A DNA stretch of 64,000 nucleotides from Pogostemon cablin. Lineage: Eukaryota > Streptophyta > Magnoliopsida > Lamiales > Lamiaceae. Location: NCBI GenBank assembly GCA_023678885.1, contig CM042996.1, positions 13,698,602-13,762,601 of the forward strand. Direction: 5' to 3'. Of the stretch, positions 19,587 to 32,877 are shown in pieces (the stretch's first letter is position 1; the number at the start of each line of letters is the position of its first letter). The notes below the pieces were generated by a model that was given only the letters and a program-made list of their open reading frames with translations, did not search any database and was not told the DNA's origin. The position numbers were made by a program, and so were the translations under genes.

Positions 19587-21845
19587 ATGCTTTGGAGTGA
19601 ACCTTTGATGAAGGGTACACCACCTACCCCAATAGATAGTCATAGCTGCACATCAGTTGGAGATAACCTGTTTGTATTTGGTGGTACAGATGGAAGAAGA
19701 CCGCTTAACGATTTGCATAAGTTAGATACTCGTGAGTTGTTTATTCTGTTCATTACTATGTATTTTAATCTTTACTTTATTTATGGAAGGTATTTATGTT
19801 CCTTATTTAGCTCTAGAATGGTGTTTTATGTGTTGGAGCTTCATATTATTTTGGTATTACCACAAGAATGGAGATTTTAAGGATTCTGACAGTTCTTTAA
19901 TGTGGGTTATTTTCATTATCTATGCTGCACAGAATTTTACATTCTGAAAAGCTTCATTCTATCTACAACTTGCGCTTTATTTTTCTGTGTAAAGATGGAT
20001 CTTGGGATTGCAAGATAAGAATTACTGATTATATGAAAAAAATCATCTAACATTTGTTTGTGTGCATCTTCATCCACCTCTTTCTTTCAGTTGTGGACAC
20101 ATCTTTTTATTATCCCTTTGTTCTTTTCACTTGGAATTGTCATCTTTCCAGTGCGTGAAATGTTTTCTATTCTGCAAATAGCCTCAGCTGATTTAAGATA
20201 TTGCAAGAAATGTGTGTTTAACTTTGGTGATTATCTGCATAATGTTTGCTCAATTGCATTGATGTCTCAGTTCATTATTTTATCAATTAACTCTATGTTG
20301 GCATATTTTTTCACTGATTATAGCCTCCAACACATGGATCTTACCAACTGTTAGAGGTGATGGGCCAGAACCAAGGGAGGGTCATAGTGAAGCCCTTATT
20401 GGTAAACGACTATTCATTTTTGGTGGATGTGGCAAATCTGAGAACAATATTTAAAAGAGAGTTTTTTTGGTTAAAGCTTTTCGCTATCATTGTTTTCTAT
20501 TTACTAGATACTACCTGTGAATGAATTCAATAATGGAAGAATGGATCCTTTCTTAAATTACCTTAAATATTTAGTGATGATTATCATGAGTATATTTTCA
20601 TTTGCTGCACGTATAATGCATTTCTAACATATTGTATCTAAGATCATGCGCATATCAGCTCGCGCTTTATATTTTGCCTCATATTTCCACCGTTACTTAA
20701 TGAGATGAATAAATCTTTTTACTTCAACAAAAGGGCTACATATTGAGGCTCTCCTGCCTATTATTTGCAGAGACTTTTGTTTGGAAACGTGTATTTCCAT
20801 CAAATACTCCTCCAAGTAAAAGAGTCAGTCATGCATGCTTATCTTGGAGGAACAAAATCAATGTCATAGGTCGTGAAGACTCGTCTAATTTCTATCTTTC
20901 AGATGTCCACATACTTGATGTTGGTATTCCAAAGTGTCTTTACTAAATACTTACATTATTTTCACACTAAATTCATTATGATGTTTGCTCTCTTGAATAA
21001 TTTTGCATTGACATGATTTTTTCCTTGAGCCTGTAGATACTCTTGTTTGGTGCAAGTTGAGCACTACTGGTCAGCTATTACCACCTCGTGGTGGTCACAC
21101 AACTATTGGTTTTGGGAAGAACTTGTTTGTCTTTGGGGGTTTCTCAGATGAGCAGAACTTGTATGATGATGTCTATATGCTTGATGTCGGTAAGTGAGTT
21201 TGTTATAATTGCTACTTCATTAGTGCAATCAATTAATCCATTTCTTTGATGAAAATTAAGAAAGCAAGAAAATGGCGAATTCTTAGATTCTGAGTTGTAA
21301 CAAAATGACACTCTTTGGAAACTCACGAGTGATACTATTCTGTATAGAATATGGATTCAGTAACAGTAAATCTCACGAGTCTGAAATGTATGTATGAAAG
21401 TTTTACCTAAAACTTGCTAAGAACCACTTTGAAAGTACAATATAGTGAACTCTGTTTTTTTTTTTTCTTTTGCTCTGGAGATATTTTTCATGATACTGAG
21501 TGATGGTCAATTTTTTTCACATTATTTGAGCTAAATTTTGCTCATGACAGCTCAGTGACCATAATGAAGATTTCAGTGGCATTTTGACATGTATACTTTT
21601 TTTTTAATATCAAATTATCTGCTAATTATAAATGTTAAAGCAGTGGGGAACTTATATAATAATGTAATGATTTTATGCAGAAAGTGGTGCCTGGATTAAA
21701 GTTATAGCTATTGGTAAGGGCCCTTCTGGCAGATTCTCCATGGCTAGTGAAACTTTGGATCCTGAAATTGGAGGTGTTCTTGTTTTCATAGGCGGCTGCA
21801 ATAAAAAACTCGAAGCACTTGATGACATGTATTACTTGCACACAG
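19587..21845 (+). pseudogene. Kelch-repeat protein gene, decayed, introns retained
   Basis: Five kelch-encoding exons lie in order. 19587 to about 19730 has MKGTPPTP, DSHSCTSVGDNLFVFGGTDG and a donor C/GTGAG. 20324 to about 20446 has GDGPEPREGHSEALIGKRLF and IFGGCG. 20771-20923 has WKRVFPSNTPPSKR and SDVHILDV. 21037-21189 has PPRGGHTTIGFGKNLFVFGG. 21681-21845 has ASETLDPEIGGVLVFIGGCN and DDMYYLHTG. Junction phases agree. Defects: a stop lies just upstream in the first exon's frame, the second exon runs into a stop after GKSENNI and the following blade sequence is missing, and a conserved GG is GR in VIGRED. It belongs to the plant multi-kelch (galactose-oxidase-like) proteins. The N-terminus and C-terminal region are absent. 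Confidence 0.8.
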
Positions 21846-22635
21846 GTTTTGTTTCCCCATATATCTGTAAACTGCATTGTTTCTTTACTTGATGACATTT
21901 TTTTTAAGGTTATGGCTTCCTAGATGAAAGAGTCAAGGTATAAATAGCTAGAACGTGTTATTGGGGATTTAATTGAGTCGAGTTGGGTCGACTTGCAAGT
22001 AGCTCATGTCTAATATGCCAAAAGAAGGATTACATGAGTTTTAAATTTATTTTTGGTAATGGACTGACATAGTTGCTGCAAACATGTTGCTTAGAGAAAC
22101 ATATAACAACTCTGAGAAAGATCTCCAGAAGCGTGGTACAGGTTCTATCCTTTTTTAAACTAGGGCCCACAGCTTGCTGTCTTATAACAGCTTCTTTGTA
22201 GATTCATTGCTGTTGGATGCCAAATGTGAGCTACCTTCTACCTACATGCTTTCATTTCTATTTTCTATCTCTGCATTTTATACCAAGCTTGTGATGTTCT
22301 ATTAAATCCATTGCACCAGGTTCTTCAAAAAGAACTAGAGCTGCTTTTGAGAATTTGCCTACTCTTTTATGCGATTTGTCATCTATCAATTTGTAATTTT
22401 CATCTCTATGTTATATCATATTTGTTTTTATAATATGGAATAAGTGCAGAAGAAAGAGCATTCATTTCTTTCCTCTAGTGAAACAAAACAGTTAATATCA
22501 TGAGATGTGTCTAGTTTATGTTTGCTTGATTGAATCTTGCATATTGGATGCTTTTCGATTGATGAGTTAGCTCGACAAGACATTCTTCACGTTCGTACAT
22601 TACTGTCTTCTTATATGATCCTGCCGTGTGTCTAG

Positions 22636-22857
22636 GTAATGAACACTGTGGAGGAGATACAAGAGAGGCATGATGCTGTAAGAGAAATCGAGAAAAACCT
22701 CCTTGACCTGCATCAGGTATTTCATGACATCAGACCACTTGCATCCGAGGGTTCCACTTGTCTCATACAACTTTTATACTTGTTGTTTCAGATTTACCTC
22801 GACATGGCTGTTCTAGTCGAAGCACAAGGAGACAGCATAGACAACATCGAAAGCCAG
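22636..22857 (+). pseudogene. Qa-SNARE (SYP1-type syntaxin) fragment
   Basis: Two exon-like pieces encode the start of a t-SNARE helix: 22636-22716 (EEIQERHDAVREIEKNLLDL, then HQ and a GT donor) and 22792-22857 after 'gtttcag' (YLDMAVLVEAQGDSIDNIES, then Q and GTG). This matches plasma-membrane syntaxins of the SYP1 group. The N-terminal Habc domain, the rest of the SNARE helix and the membrane anchor are not found nearby. The fragment follows the last kelch exon by 0.8 kb on the same strand, so it is either a chance neighbour or part of one mosaic. Confidence 0.8.
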
Positions 22858-23010
22858 GTGTGTTTCTCAACTTCTTAACTATTGTATCAGGTGAAAACTG
22901 TGGTTGAGGAGTTATCAAAGTCATCCATGCTTATTTTTAGGTATGTATTATATATTGAATTTTTTCTTTTGTTAATCTCATATAGGGCTCGATAGTAACT
23001 AAGATTTTTT

Positions 23011-23122
23011 CTTTTGACATAGGTTTGGACATCACTTTCCTTGAGATGAATCTATTCACATTGTTTCTTTTGACATAGGTTTGGACATCACTTTCCTTGA
23101 GATGAATCTATTCACATTGGTT
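23011..23122. repeat. 56 bp tandem duplication
   Basis: The stretch starting 'cttttgacataggtttggac' occurs at 23011 and again at 23067 and is identical over the unit, so the duplication is recent. The following bases read VGRKAYFLHMSSKLDDTVAF in one frame, which could be another gene fragment but is not recognised. Confidence 0.9.
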
Positions 23123-23456
23123 GGTAGAAAGGCTTATTTTTTGCATATGAGCAGCAAGCTCGATGATACTGTTGCTTTCAAGAACTTCAAAAAGTACTCC
23201 ATTCATGAGATATCTAATATAGTATATGAGATTTAATGTAAGAAGATTATGTAAGTTGATGAAGATGCAATCATAATTCATAAGTATTATTTTCTTTATT
23301 TCCTTTCCCGTTTTTCTCTTTGAGTCTTTGTATGATATTTAATTAAAATTATATTTTAAATCATAATATCATTTAAAGAAAATCTTTTTAAAAAAATAAA
23401 ATAAAATTGACTTGCAAATTAATAGGTACAGTTATGAAGTGTCCTATAAAATTATA

Positions 23457-23700
23457 GGATATTAGGACAATTTAAAGTGTTTTAATTATTATTATGTAAT
23501 GAGATACTTTTAGGTGGCTCGATCAAAAAGGATATTTTAAAGTGTTTTAATTATCATGTAATGAGACACTTTTACCTATTGTGACTCAAGCAAAAAGGAT
23601 ATTTTAAAGTGTTTTAATTTTCATGTATTGAGACACTTTTACCTTTTGTGACTTGACGAAAAAGGACACTTAAGATAAGTGTCTAATTCATTTAAAACCT
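23457..23700. repeat. 67 bp tandem repeat, about three units
   Basis: Units containing 'aaaaaggatattttaaagtg' and 'atgagacacttttacct' recur at 23524 and 23591, with diverged partial units on each side. The spacing is 67 bp. The same words appear loosely at 18660-18830. Confidence 0.8.
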
Positions 23701-23879
23701 TGAAAATGTCTCATTATACCCCTTTATAAGACACGTACAAGTGTCCTATTAAGGGTTTTTTTGTTGCAGTGCCTGCATTCACTTCTATTTCTTAAATTAC
23801 GATTCAAATCAGTTAATTTTAACTTTTAATAAAAATTATTATCCTTTATTATTATTATTATTAATATCAATGATAAATC

Positions 23880-24395
23880 TTGCGTGAGATCATTTTTTAT
23901 TTTTAAAATAATTATCATTTTTGCTATAAAATGTCATCACTTTCATTATAAAATGTTATAACTTTTTATTTATACTATAAATTATTCATGAAATAACATT
24001 ATTACTATTTATTAATTTATTATCACTTTCCTTTGTAAAAGTTATTACTTTCTGACCGTCTCATGTAAAGGCTTATATGAGACGGTCTTATACAAGTCTT
24101 TGCCAAATATCAATTATTCAATAATAATATTATTATTAATAAGGTAAAGACTTGTGTGAGACTGTCTCACATAAGCCCTTACGTGTGACAGTCAGAAAGT
24201 GATAACTTTTATGAAGGAAAGTGATAATAAATTAATGAAAAATGATAATGTTCTTTCATGAACAATTTATATTATAAATAAAAAGTGATAACATTTTATA
24301 ACGAAAGTGATAATGATTTATAGCGAAAGTGATAATTATTTTAAAAAGTAAAAAATGGTCTCACGTGAGACGGTCTCACGCAAGACATACCCTAT
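23880..24395. mobile_element. Head-to-head pair of GTGAGAC-family MITEs
   Basis: Two copies of one element face each other: 23880-24105 in reverse and 24143-24395 forward, separated by about 37 bp. Their outer and inner ends carry GTGAGACNGTCTCAC. Together they form an inverted repeat with arms of about 220 bp, able to fold into one long hairpin. No coding sequence is present. Confidence 0.85.
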
Positions 24396-25584
<1,189 letters not shown>

Positions 25585-25841
25585 TCCCTCCGTACCACAA
25601 AAGATTGCATCCTCAATTTCGGCATGGAGATTAAGAAAGCGATAACTTTTAGGGGTATAATAGTATTTTTTGGTAATAAATAAATGATAAAATATGTTAA
25701 GTAGAGATGATATTTTTGTAAATAAAGTGTATGAAGAATGATGATTGTTTTTTACTTTTTGATGTTTTTGGAAATGTACAAACTTTTGTGGGACAACTCA
25801 AAATAGAAAGTGTGCAATTTGAAATGAGACGGAGGAAGTAC
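25585..25841. mobile_element. Stowaway-like MITE
   Basis: Left end 'tactccctccgtaccacaaa', right end 'gaaatgagacggaggaagta', interior shared with 15332-15615. Non-coding. Confidence 0.75.
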
Positions 25842-25956
25842 AATTTTCTGCGAGTATTTGACTACATTAATTAGTAGTACAATTTGTGCGTGACATCTTA
25901 TTACGGTGAAATAATTTTACACTTTTTAATTAATTGTCATTTTTTATTTGAAGATG

Positions 25957-26182
25957 TTACTCCCCCATCTCGGAGAAATTAATATGTTTTTTTACACAAA
26001 AATTTAAGGGTATAATAATTTAATTATATAGTGGTAGTTGTATTAGAGATGTATGTAAGATCCATGAAAATAAATTAAATGCGTTTGTGTGGGTCCCATG
26101 TACTAATAAGAACATATGTCAACTTATATGAGACAAATCAAAAAGAAAAGTGTATCAATTTTTATTGGATAGAGGGAGTATC
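25957..26182. mobile_element. Stowaway-like MITE
   Basis: Left end 'ttactcccccatctcggaga', right end 'ttggatagagggagtat', with the common 'gtgggtcccatgta' in between. About 226 bp. Confidence 0.7.
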
Positions 26183-27042
26183 ACTTTTCTTTAATAATGT
26201 TGCCACTTTTTATTTAAACTATAAATTGTTCATGAAATAGTTTTATACACATTATCCATTTGTATCGATTAAGTATCACATTTTATTAAAAATATTACTA
26301 TCACTTTTTATCCATCTCAAGTAAGCATTTATGTGAGACAGTCTCACATAAGTCTTTGCCTATCGGTATTAATTATTGGTTATTCGAATAATGATATAAT
26401 ATTTTTCCAAGATTAATTAAATATACAAAGACTTGTATGAGACCGTTTTATGAAATGTCTTTCGTGAGATGGATAAGAAGTGACAGATGAGTGTGTCTCA
26501 TATAAATCAGGTTTACATGTAAATCCTATTTTTTAAAATTACTCTTTAATATATAAAAAATTATTTTTTGAAAAGTAATAATTTTTGAGTGAGTCTCATG
26601 TAAATCGGGTTTACATGTAAATCTTATTTTATAAAATTATTTTTTAGTATATAAAAAATTACTTTTTGAATAGTAATAATTTTTATACAGAAGAGTAATA
26701 ATTCATGTATTTAAAGAGTAATTTTTTTATGTACTAAAAAGTAATCGATAAATCAGGATTTACAAGAATTTGAAGAGTATTTTTTTAATTTAGAGGAGTA
26801 AAAATTTGTGTGTCTAAAGATTAATTTTTTATGTACAAAAGAGTAACATGGTTTACATATTAATGCATGTAATCTCGATTTACACAAGTGTTTGTCATAT
26901 AAAGAAAAGTATAATTGATGAAAAATGATAATGATATTGTGAATTATTTCACGAATAATTTATAGTATAAATAAAAAATGATAACATTTAAAAAGAGAAG
27001 TAATAACACCTTTAATCAAAAAGTGATAATTAATTACAAATA

Positions 27043-27137
<95 letters not shown>

Positions 27138-27160
27138 TCATCGTGAGACGGTCTCACACA
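26183..27160. mobile_element. Decayed GTGAGAC-family MITE copies with (AT)n
   Basis: 'gtgagacagtctcac' at about 26333 and 'gtgagacggtctcac' at about 27141 mark ends of two or more copies. 26890-27160 is the clearest copy and contains an (AT)n run at 27047-27134. The stretch 26520-26880 repeats 'taaatc..gtttacatgtaaa' and 'aaaattactttt' words. No gene seen. Confidence 0.6.
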
Positions 27161-27221
27161 AAATTGTCCTTTCTAATTAAAACTTTATGGTTTTCTCATA
27201 TTTATTTTTATATTAATTTTA

Positions 27222-27440
27222 AGACAAGATTTGTGTGAGACCGTCTCACATAAGAGCTTAAGTGAGATGGGCGAAAAGTGATAACTTCTATTAGGAAAAG
27301 TGATACTGAATTAATAAAAAGTGATAATATTATTTCATGAATTAAAAATAATATTTTATAACATGATAGCATTTTATAACGAAAATGATAATTATTTAAA
27401 TAATTATAAAATGGTCTTACATGAGACGATCTCACGCAAA
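27222..27440. mobile_element. GTGAGAC-family MITE
   Basis: Left end 'tgtgtgagaccgtctcacat', right end 'catgagacgatctcacgcaa', interior 'aaagtgataacttct'. Same orientation and interior as the forward unit at 24143-24395. Confidence 0.75.
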
Positions 27441-27576
27441 ACCTACTCTAATTTTAACTTAATTGATATCAAATTAACCAAACTCTATTCATATCACATG
27501 GGTGTAGAAAACTATATCATACATTCAACACCAAATATCATCTAATATTAGGAACCAATTTCGGTAAATAATTGTG

Positions 27577-29031
27577 TGTTCTTAGTCCCATTTTTGGTAA
27601 AAATGATTTTAGAGTAAGAGACTCTATCGTGTGTAGCATGTAATGACCAAGTAACAAAATTTATAGTTTTATCGTCCCAAGGGAAAGCAAAATCATGGTG
27701 TATCCGGATTTATTTTCAACAATGCTTTGTAAGACTGATCAAGTTTGAGGTTTGGTTTTATACTATTGATTATGCTAATTATTTAATTAAAGAAATTAAT
27801 TAACAACTAATATTATCACAATTATTCACGTAACAAAATGGAATGAGATGGATAAAATGTATTTAAGAAGAGAGCAAGGTTAATCATACTTATGATTAAG
27901 AAACTAGCTAGATATGCATGACTTTTAACATTGAACTTCATTAATCATGGACTAAAAACAATCACATTTTTACCTTAACTCCAATGGCATATGTGATTAG
28001 GTTCTCGACTCTTTAACAAGTCTAAATCTCCTAAGATTGTGCTTACTCTCAATTCCATTAAGGTACTATGATCATAAGTTTGGTTCCTTTTACTTAATTT
28101 CTTAAGTGTCCCCTTATGAATGTTCTAAACATAAGAAGGGTATGACTTACCTCCCCTCACACTAACATGCATGCTCATCTTAATACATGATTCAATTAAC
28201 TCATCCTACAAAATCTCGAATTGGCTATCCTAACATGTTGTAAGTAAGAATTAATCACACAAGTAATGAAATGAAACATGAATCATTAATCATAAAAGGA
28301 AGTCCAAAATTAATTCAATTCAACATCTAAAATCCTACATATATAGCATTCTTCTCAACCAATCATATGATTAGCCCTACTATAGGACTAACCACTACAC
28401 ATCATGTTCAAATCAATACATCCCATGACTTGCTCCATTTGAGCCAAAATATGAAGAAAAATAACAATTGAAAAGTAGATCGGCTTCCCTTTTGTGAAGA
28501 TGGCCTTCCTTCCTTTCAACATACTCAATTCTTCAATCTTTGATGATCTTCTCTTCTCAAATTGATGAAATAATGGAGTGATGGATGAATTTTGGGAGAG
28601 CATATGAATTGAATGGATGAAAAGTGTGGAAATGGATGATCTAGAATGTGTGTGTAAAAACATGTCCCGTGCGCTGCACACGCAATTCGGCGTGTTCTGC
28701 GTGTTTCCAGACACTGCTCGTGCGCTGCACACGGCCTCTTCCTGGGTGTGTAATATTTTCTGATGACTGAACACGGCCATCTCGGACAGGCCCGTGTTCC
28801 GCACACGGGGCGTGTCCGAGCATGCCCTGTCCTTCTTTCTCCGTTTTAGCGCCCGACTCCGTTTTGGATCTGTTTTATACACATTTAAGCTCATTTCCAC
28901 ATATTTATCAACATGTACACATTTTTCCCAATTACATATAACTCCACTAAAAAGTCACACAAATACGGATAAAAACATCCGAAAATCAATAAATAAAGAT
29001 ACTAAAATTTAGGTGAAAATGACGACGATCA
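27577..29031 (-). mobile_element. Second solo LTR of the TGATCGTCGTC family
   Basis: On the minus strand it begins TGATCGTCGTCATTTTCACC and ends near 'ggactaagaaca', matching the LTR at 8336-10171 along most of its length. It is shorter (1455 bp) and more diverged. No convincing target-site duplication is visible. A small ORF is shared with the other copy (IYFSIVIFLHILAQMEQ here, IYFSIIIFLHILAQMEQ there). The palindrome module at 28650-28850 is built on CACACGG words instead of CAACTCGAG words. Confidence 0.85.
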
Positions 29032-29749
29032 CTGTACTTACAGTTAATAAAATTTAGGTGAAAATAACGAAGAGCTTACACTTAATTAATTATAAAGAGT
29101 CAATTTTAATGAGGAATTAATAAGAAAAAGAATATATAATTCCTGTCACAATAATGGAATGCTTTTCCAATAAATAACACTACGTTAGTTTTCTGAAGTG
29201 AATTAACTCATGCATCTTAGTTAGTTAACTGGTTATTTTAAAATTTATGAAAAATTATTTTTTTATGAATTAACTATTACTCTTTGGAATATTAAAAAAT
29301 ACTCTTTAAATTTTAATATGTTGTGATTTATTATTATTATTAATTTTTTTTATAGAGAAGAATTTGAGGATTGACTTTTTTTTTTCTTCAGAAGATTAAT
29401 AATTCATCCTGTAAAATATAATTTCTTATGTAATAAAAAAATAATTTTGCAAAAAATAATAAATGATGAACCAGTTCACATCACGCTCAATCTTCAAATA
29501 AATAGAAGATGTTTATGCTGGGTATTGGTAATTTTAATTAGCGTTATTAAAGATTGAGTGATAGTGATGCATAAATTAAAAAAAGATATAATAATTACGA
29601 AATCATCTTTGAAATTAGTCTTTCATCGCAATACGTTCACACCGATCACCTGTGTTATTAAAGAGATGCATACATGTTCAATTTTATCTCCAACATCCAA
29701 AGAAAACTGAATTACTCCATTTTCCAACAAAAAAGATTACATGAATAAT
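29032..29749. other. AT-rich stretch, no gene seen
   Basis: It starts with a second weak copy of the LTR start ('aaaatttaggtgaaaataac' at 29048). No other structure was recognised. Confidence 0.5.
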
Positions 29750-29897
29750 ATATGTTGCAATTTATAAATAACATCATAAATTAGTTACAACATACAACAT
29801 ATCATACTTATTGAACAACTAATTGGAAGGGTTTGACATAAGATGATTAAATAAATGTAGTAGAAGAAAGTGTTAGATGAGATGATCTCAAAATGAA

Positions 29898-30392
29898 TTA
29901 ATTGGGTGGTTCATAAGGAAGACAAACCCCATAAAAACCAGAATCAATCGTGATGCAAACAGGGCATTCTTCCGGGCAGCTGTCTTCTGGATGGCCGTAA
30001 GCACATAGTGATCCAGGATAACCACATAGCGTGTCTTGTAGCTGTCTCTTAATCACAGCCGTTTTCAGGTCTATTACCTTCAATAATGGTAACACTGAAA
30101 ATCATACTTTAATGTGAGACTGACAGACTAAGGAAGGAAGAAATATAAAACTAGCCTGCATGTTTGTTTGATCGATAGTTCAATGAGTAAGAACAAGATC
30201 AGTAAGGTGGGATCAATTAAAGAAAATTAAAATTAAAATACATAATGAACGGTGCTGTGTATAAATTAATGAATTCGATTGATGAATAAAAAGACGAAAG
30301 AAAGAAATATTCTGATTACCGGGTCGGGAAACGATAGTAAATGTGTTTATGAAGAGTAGGGCAAGAATGAACAAAGCTCTAATGCTCTCCAT
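29898..30392 (-). CDS. Small secreted six-cysteine protein, two exons
   Basis: Exon 1 is 30392-30320 and encodes MESIRALFILALLFINTF and TIVSRP, a clear hydrophobic signal peptide. The donor is CCCG/GTAAT and the acceptor TTTTCAG/TGTTACC. Exon 2 is 30094-29898, ending in a stop after PYEPPN. The product is 89 residues. After a basic stretch (DLKTAVIKRQLQD) come six cysteines spaced C-x6-C-x8-C-x3-C-x2-C-x10-C, including CPEEC, so three disulfides are likely. It is presumably exported to the apoplast or vacuole. A paralogue with the same intron position and phase lies at 54581-55056. The spacing recalls small plant defence peptides or protease inhibitors, but I cannot assign a family or target. 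Confidence 0.75.
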
Positions 30393-30481
30393 GCTGATCA
30401 CTATCTATCGATCACTTCTTTGGGATGGAAGTAATGAATTAAGGGAAGGGGGTATATATAGTGCAAATAATCAACCAAAAC

Positions 30482-30486
<5 letters not shown>

Positions 30487-30528
<42 letters not shown>
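30487..30528. repeat. (AT)n microsatellite
   Basis: About 42 bp of AT dinucleotides about 95 bp upstream of the peptide gene start codon, that is, inside its promoter. Confidence 0.95.
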
Positions 30529-30529
<1 letters not shown>

Positions 30530-30544
30530 CTAAAGATAGTATTA

Positions 30545-30690
30545 CTGATAAATAGCATCAATATATATATTTTATGAAGCAACTTGTTGTAGTTGACTAC
30601 ATTGTCATTTGAGTAATGCTAATATTCAATTAGAAAATAGTTGATCGAGATTAGTACAGAACAAGTTGTATCAATATTTTATGGAAGATT
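30545..30690 (-). promoter_or_regulatory. Conserved upstream block of the peptide gene family
   Basis: The block with 'gataaatagcatcaat', 'gcaacttgttgtagttgac' and 'gtaatgctaatattcaatta' recurs upstream of the broken copy (17118-17230) and, weaker, at 32694-32740 and 56526-56600. Conservation upstream of the genes suggests promoter sequence. No specific factor site is claimed. Confidence 0.45.
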
Positions 30691-30704
30691 GTCAACAATA
30701 TTAA

Positions 30705-31537
30705 GGCAAAAATTTGTGTGCACACGCCGTGCGCCTTTAGAATTTTATATTAAATTGTATATCCTTTAGTATAAAGATGTGTACCTTTTATTTTCTGAAA
30801 ATAAAATATTAATGAAAAGTGTATACCCTTTGTAGATAGCAAAATTTACCCCTCCTTAATAATGAATTGATGTGGCCATTTTTAAGGGTGATTAAGGAGA
30901 TTATTCGTACTGATCTAACACAATAATTTAGTAGTGGGAGCAAGGATGCTCAAGATTTTCCTCCAGGCGATCTTGTGCCTTTTTTTTGGAGGTGAATAAT
31001 GTTCTTGTTTATTCGTTAGGAGCGGGCTCCATATATTGGTGGCCTAACATCCTCCGTATATCCAAATATCTCATCAGGTCACATCGCATTAATTGTGAAC
31101 ACTGTAGGCATTAAATGATATAGCCTCATGTGTCTATTTTTGTGATTCGTTTTAGGATATCCCCTATATGTGAATCTTAGGGGATATCTGCAAGGTTCCT
31201 GAGTTTGGCGGTGTAAGTGGCCAAGTGGAATCGACAGAGGACTCGCCCAAGCCGAGTGCGTACGTGGACGCGCTCGGCTATTCCATTGCCAAAAGCTCTT
31301 AGCACAGGGCCCAATGATCATCTTTGAGTGGATAATCTCCTTGGGCCTTAGCATATGCGGCCCATACTCTCTTCTTGGAAGGCCCAGTCCAATGGCCCTA
31401 TTACACCATTTAAAACAAAATGGTGTATCCTTACTAATTAAAGTGTATACCCTTTAGAATAAAATAATGTACCCTTACCCATAATACTAAATTCTAAAAG
31501 CGCACGGTGTGCATCCGAGCACACGCAAGCCTCACTC
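30705..31537. mobile_element. Mutator-like non-autonomous element with 9 bp duplication
   Basis: An 833 bp insert is flanked by 'caatattaa' at 30696-30704 and 31538-31546. The paralogous locus near 17.27 kb lacks the element. Its ends are imperfect inverted repeats containing 'gccgtgcgcctttagaattt' on the left and 'aaattctaaaagcgcacggt' on the right. The middle (about 30900-31390) is GC-richer, with a minus-strand ORF at 31079-31354 that I do not recognise; it may be captured or nested sequence. Confidence 0.7.
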
Positions 31538-31546
31538 CAATATTAA

Positions 31547-32690
31547 TTAATACTCTATATAATATTTCTATTAATGATGTACTTCTTCCCTATTAACACC
31601 CATTTCACGACTAATTATAAATACGCGTTAAGCTTAAAAAAATATATCTTTTAATCAATTTTACTGATAATTATCCTTATTCATGGTTCGAACCCACATA
31701 TACTCAAACAAATTTGTGCAAATTCGAAATGGATTTTTTTTAGAATTATAAAAAATGTACCTTTTTTTAGAATTATAAAAAATGTACCAAGGCGTTATAC
31801 TCTGCTAAAGTAATCAACTGACATTGGTGTCTTCAATTTATTTTTCTTCTTCATATTAAGGAATTGAAGTGAATGTAGGTTTCAATATTCAAGAAATCTA
31901 TGTTATGTAATGTTTGTGATCCATTGATCCAGCTGGATTTTGATGATTTGACTAATTAGTTAATTCCCTTAGCTAGTGGTTGAGATACTGTATGGAGTTA
32001 TTATTGGAAAATTCACGATCCTAAAGCACACATTCTAAGCGTACTTAAAGAAAAATCTCATACCTCTCACTGTAGAATTATGTTGCAGTGGAAGAATATG
32101 AAGAACCAGTTGATATTCACGTTAGTATCTTAGGATCAAATTTTCAACACGGGGTTAAAAGATTATGATTCACGAATTTGTATTCAAACTGGATGAGGAA
32201 TATTGGAGAAAAATCAAGCGAGAGTTCATGCTCATAACTATTCTTCGTTATCTGTCATTTTCAAAGTGTTCTGTACAGTTTTCCTTTATCCCCAAGGAAT
32301 ACGGAAATCATGAGAAACCGAAGGAATTACATAATTCCCTCTGTCTATTGCGCCAAATTATTCATATGTGGAAAATATTAAATAAATGATATTAATTATT
32401 ATTTACAGTTCTGGATCAGAATCATATACTATTATCATGAGCGTAATTGTGTGGGGAAGTGTATACATTTTCCTTTTTATCTATTCCAACAAAGTATGTC
32501 ACTTTCTTTATATTAAAAGTGGTAAAAAAATGCAATATACTCAATTTTTATATCAAATGGGATCGCTTGGTCAATTTTTAAGTTTCATCTTCGGTTCTAA
32601 ATATTAAATATTTGTAATGCGTTACAATCAATGCCAAATTATCATTATATGTGTAAAGATTTAATGGACATTGAGTAGAATCAATATTTT
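31547..32690. other. Intergenic stretch, no supported gene
   Basis: The first 150 bp continue the flank of the peptide-gene duplication. Two plus-strand ORFs (32165-32389 and 32386-32607) lack recognisable domains and are AT-driven. A weak upstream-block relic of the peptide genes is at 32694-32740, but no exon 1 is found below it. Confidence 0.45.
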
Positions 32691-32877
32691 TGGAGCAACT
32701 TGTTATTGTTGTAGTTGACTACATTATTAATTAATCATTAGTGGAAATATATCATTCGATTTTATTAATAAGGTTGAGTGAGACGATAGATTATTGGAAT
32801 TTAAAAAAATGTTAATCAATATTTATGAAACAAACAGGCCAGCTTGTTCAAGTTGACAATATATTACTAATTTTTTT

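Noticed and set aside
26960..27157. ORFs made of repeated Ile-Tyr, here and at 15197, 30343, 34714, 36925, 45730, 49611 and 51753
   Set aside because: They are translations of (AT)n microsatellites and have no coding meaning.
32165..32607. Two adjoining plus-strand ORFs as a possible gene
   Set aside because: No domain, no splice logic, strongly AT-driven composition.
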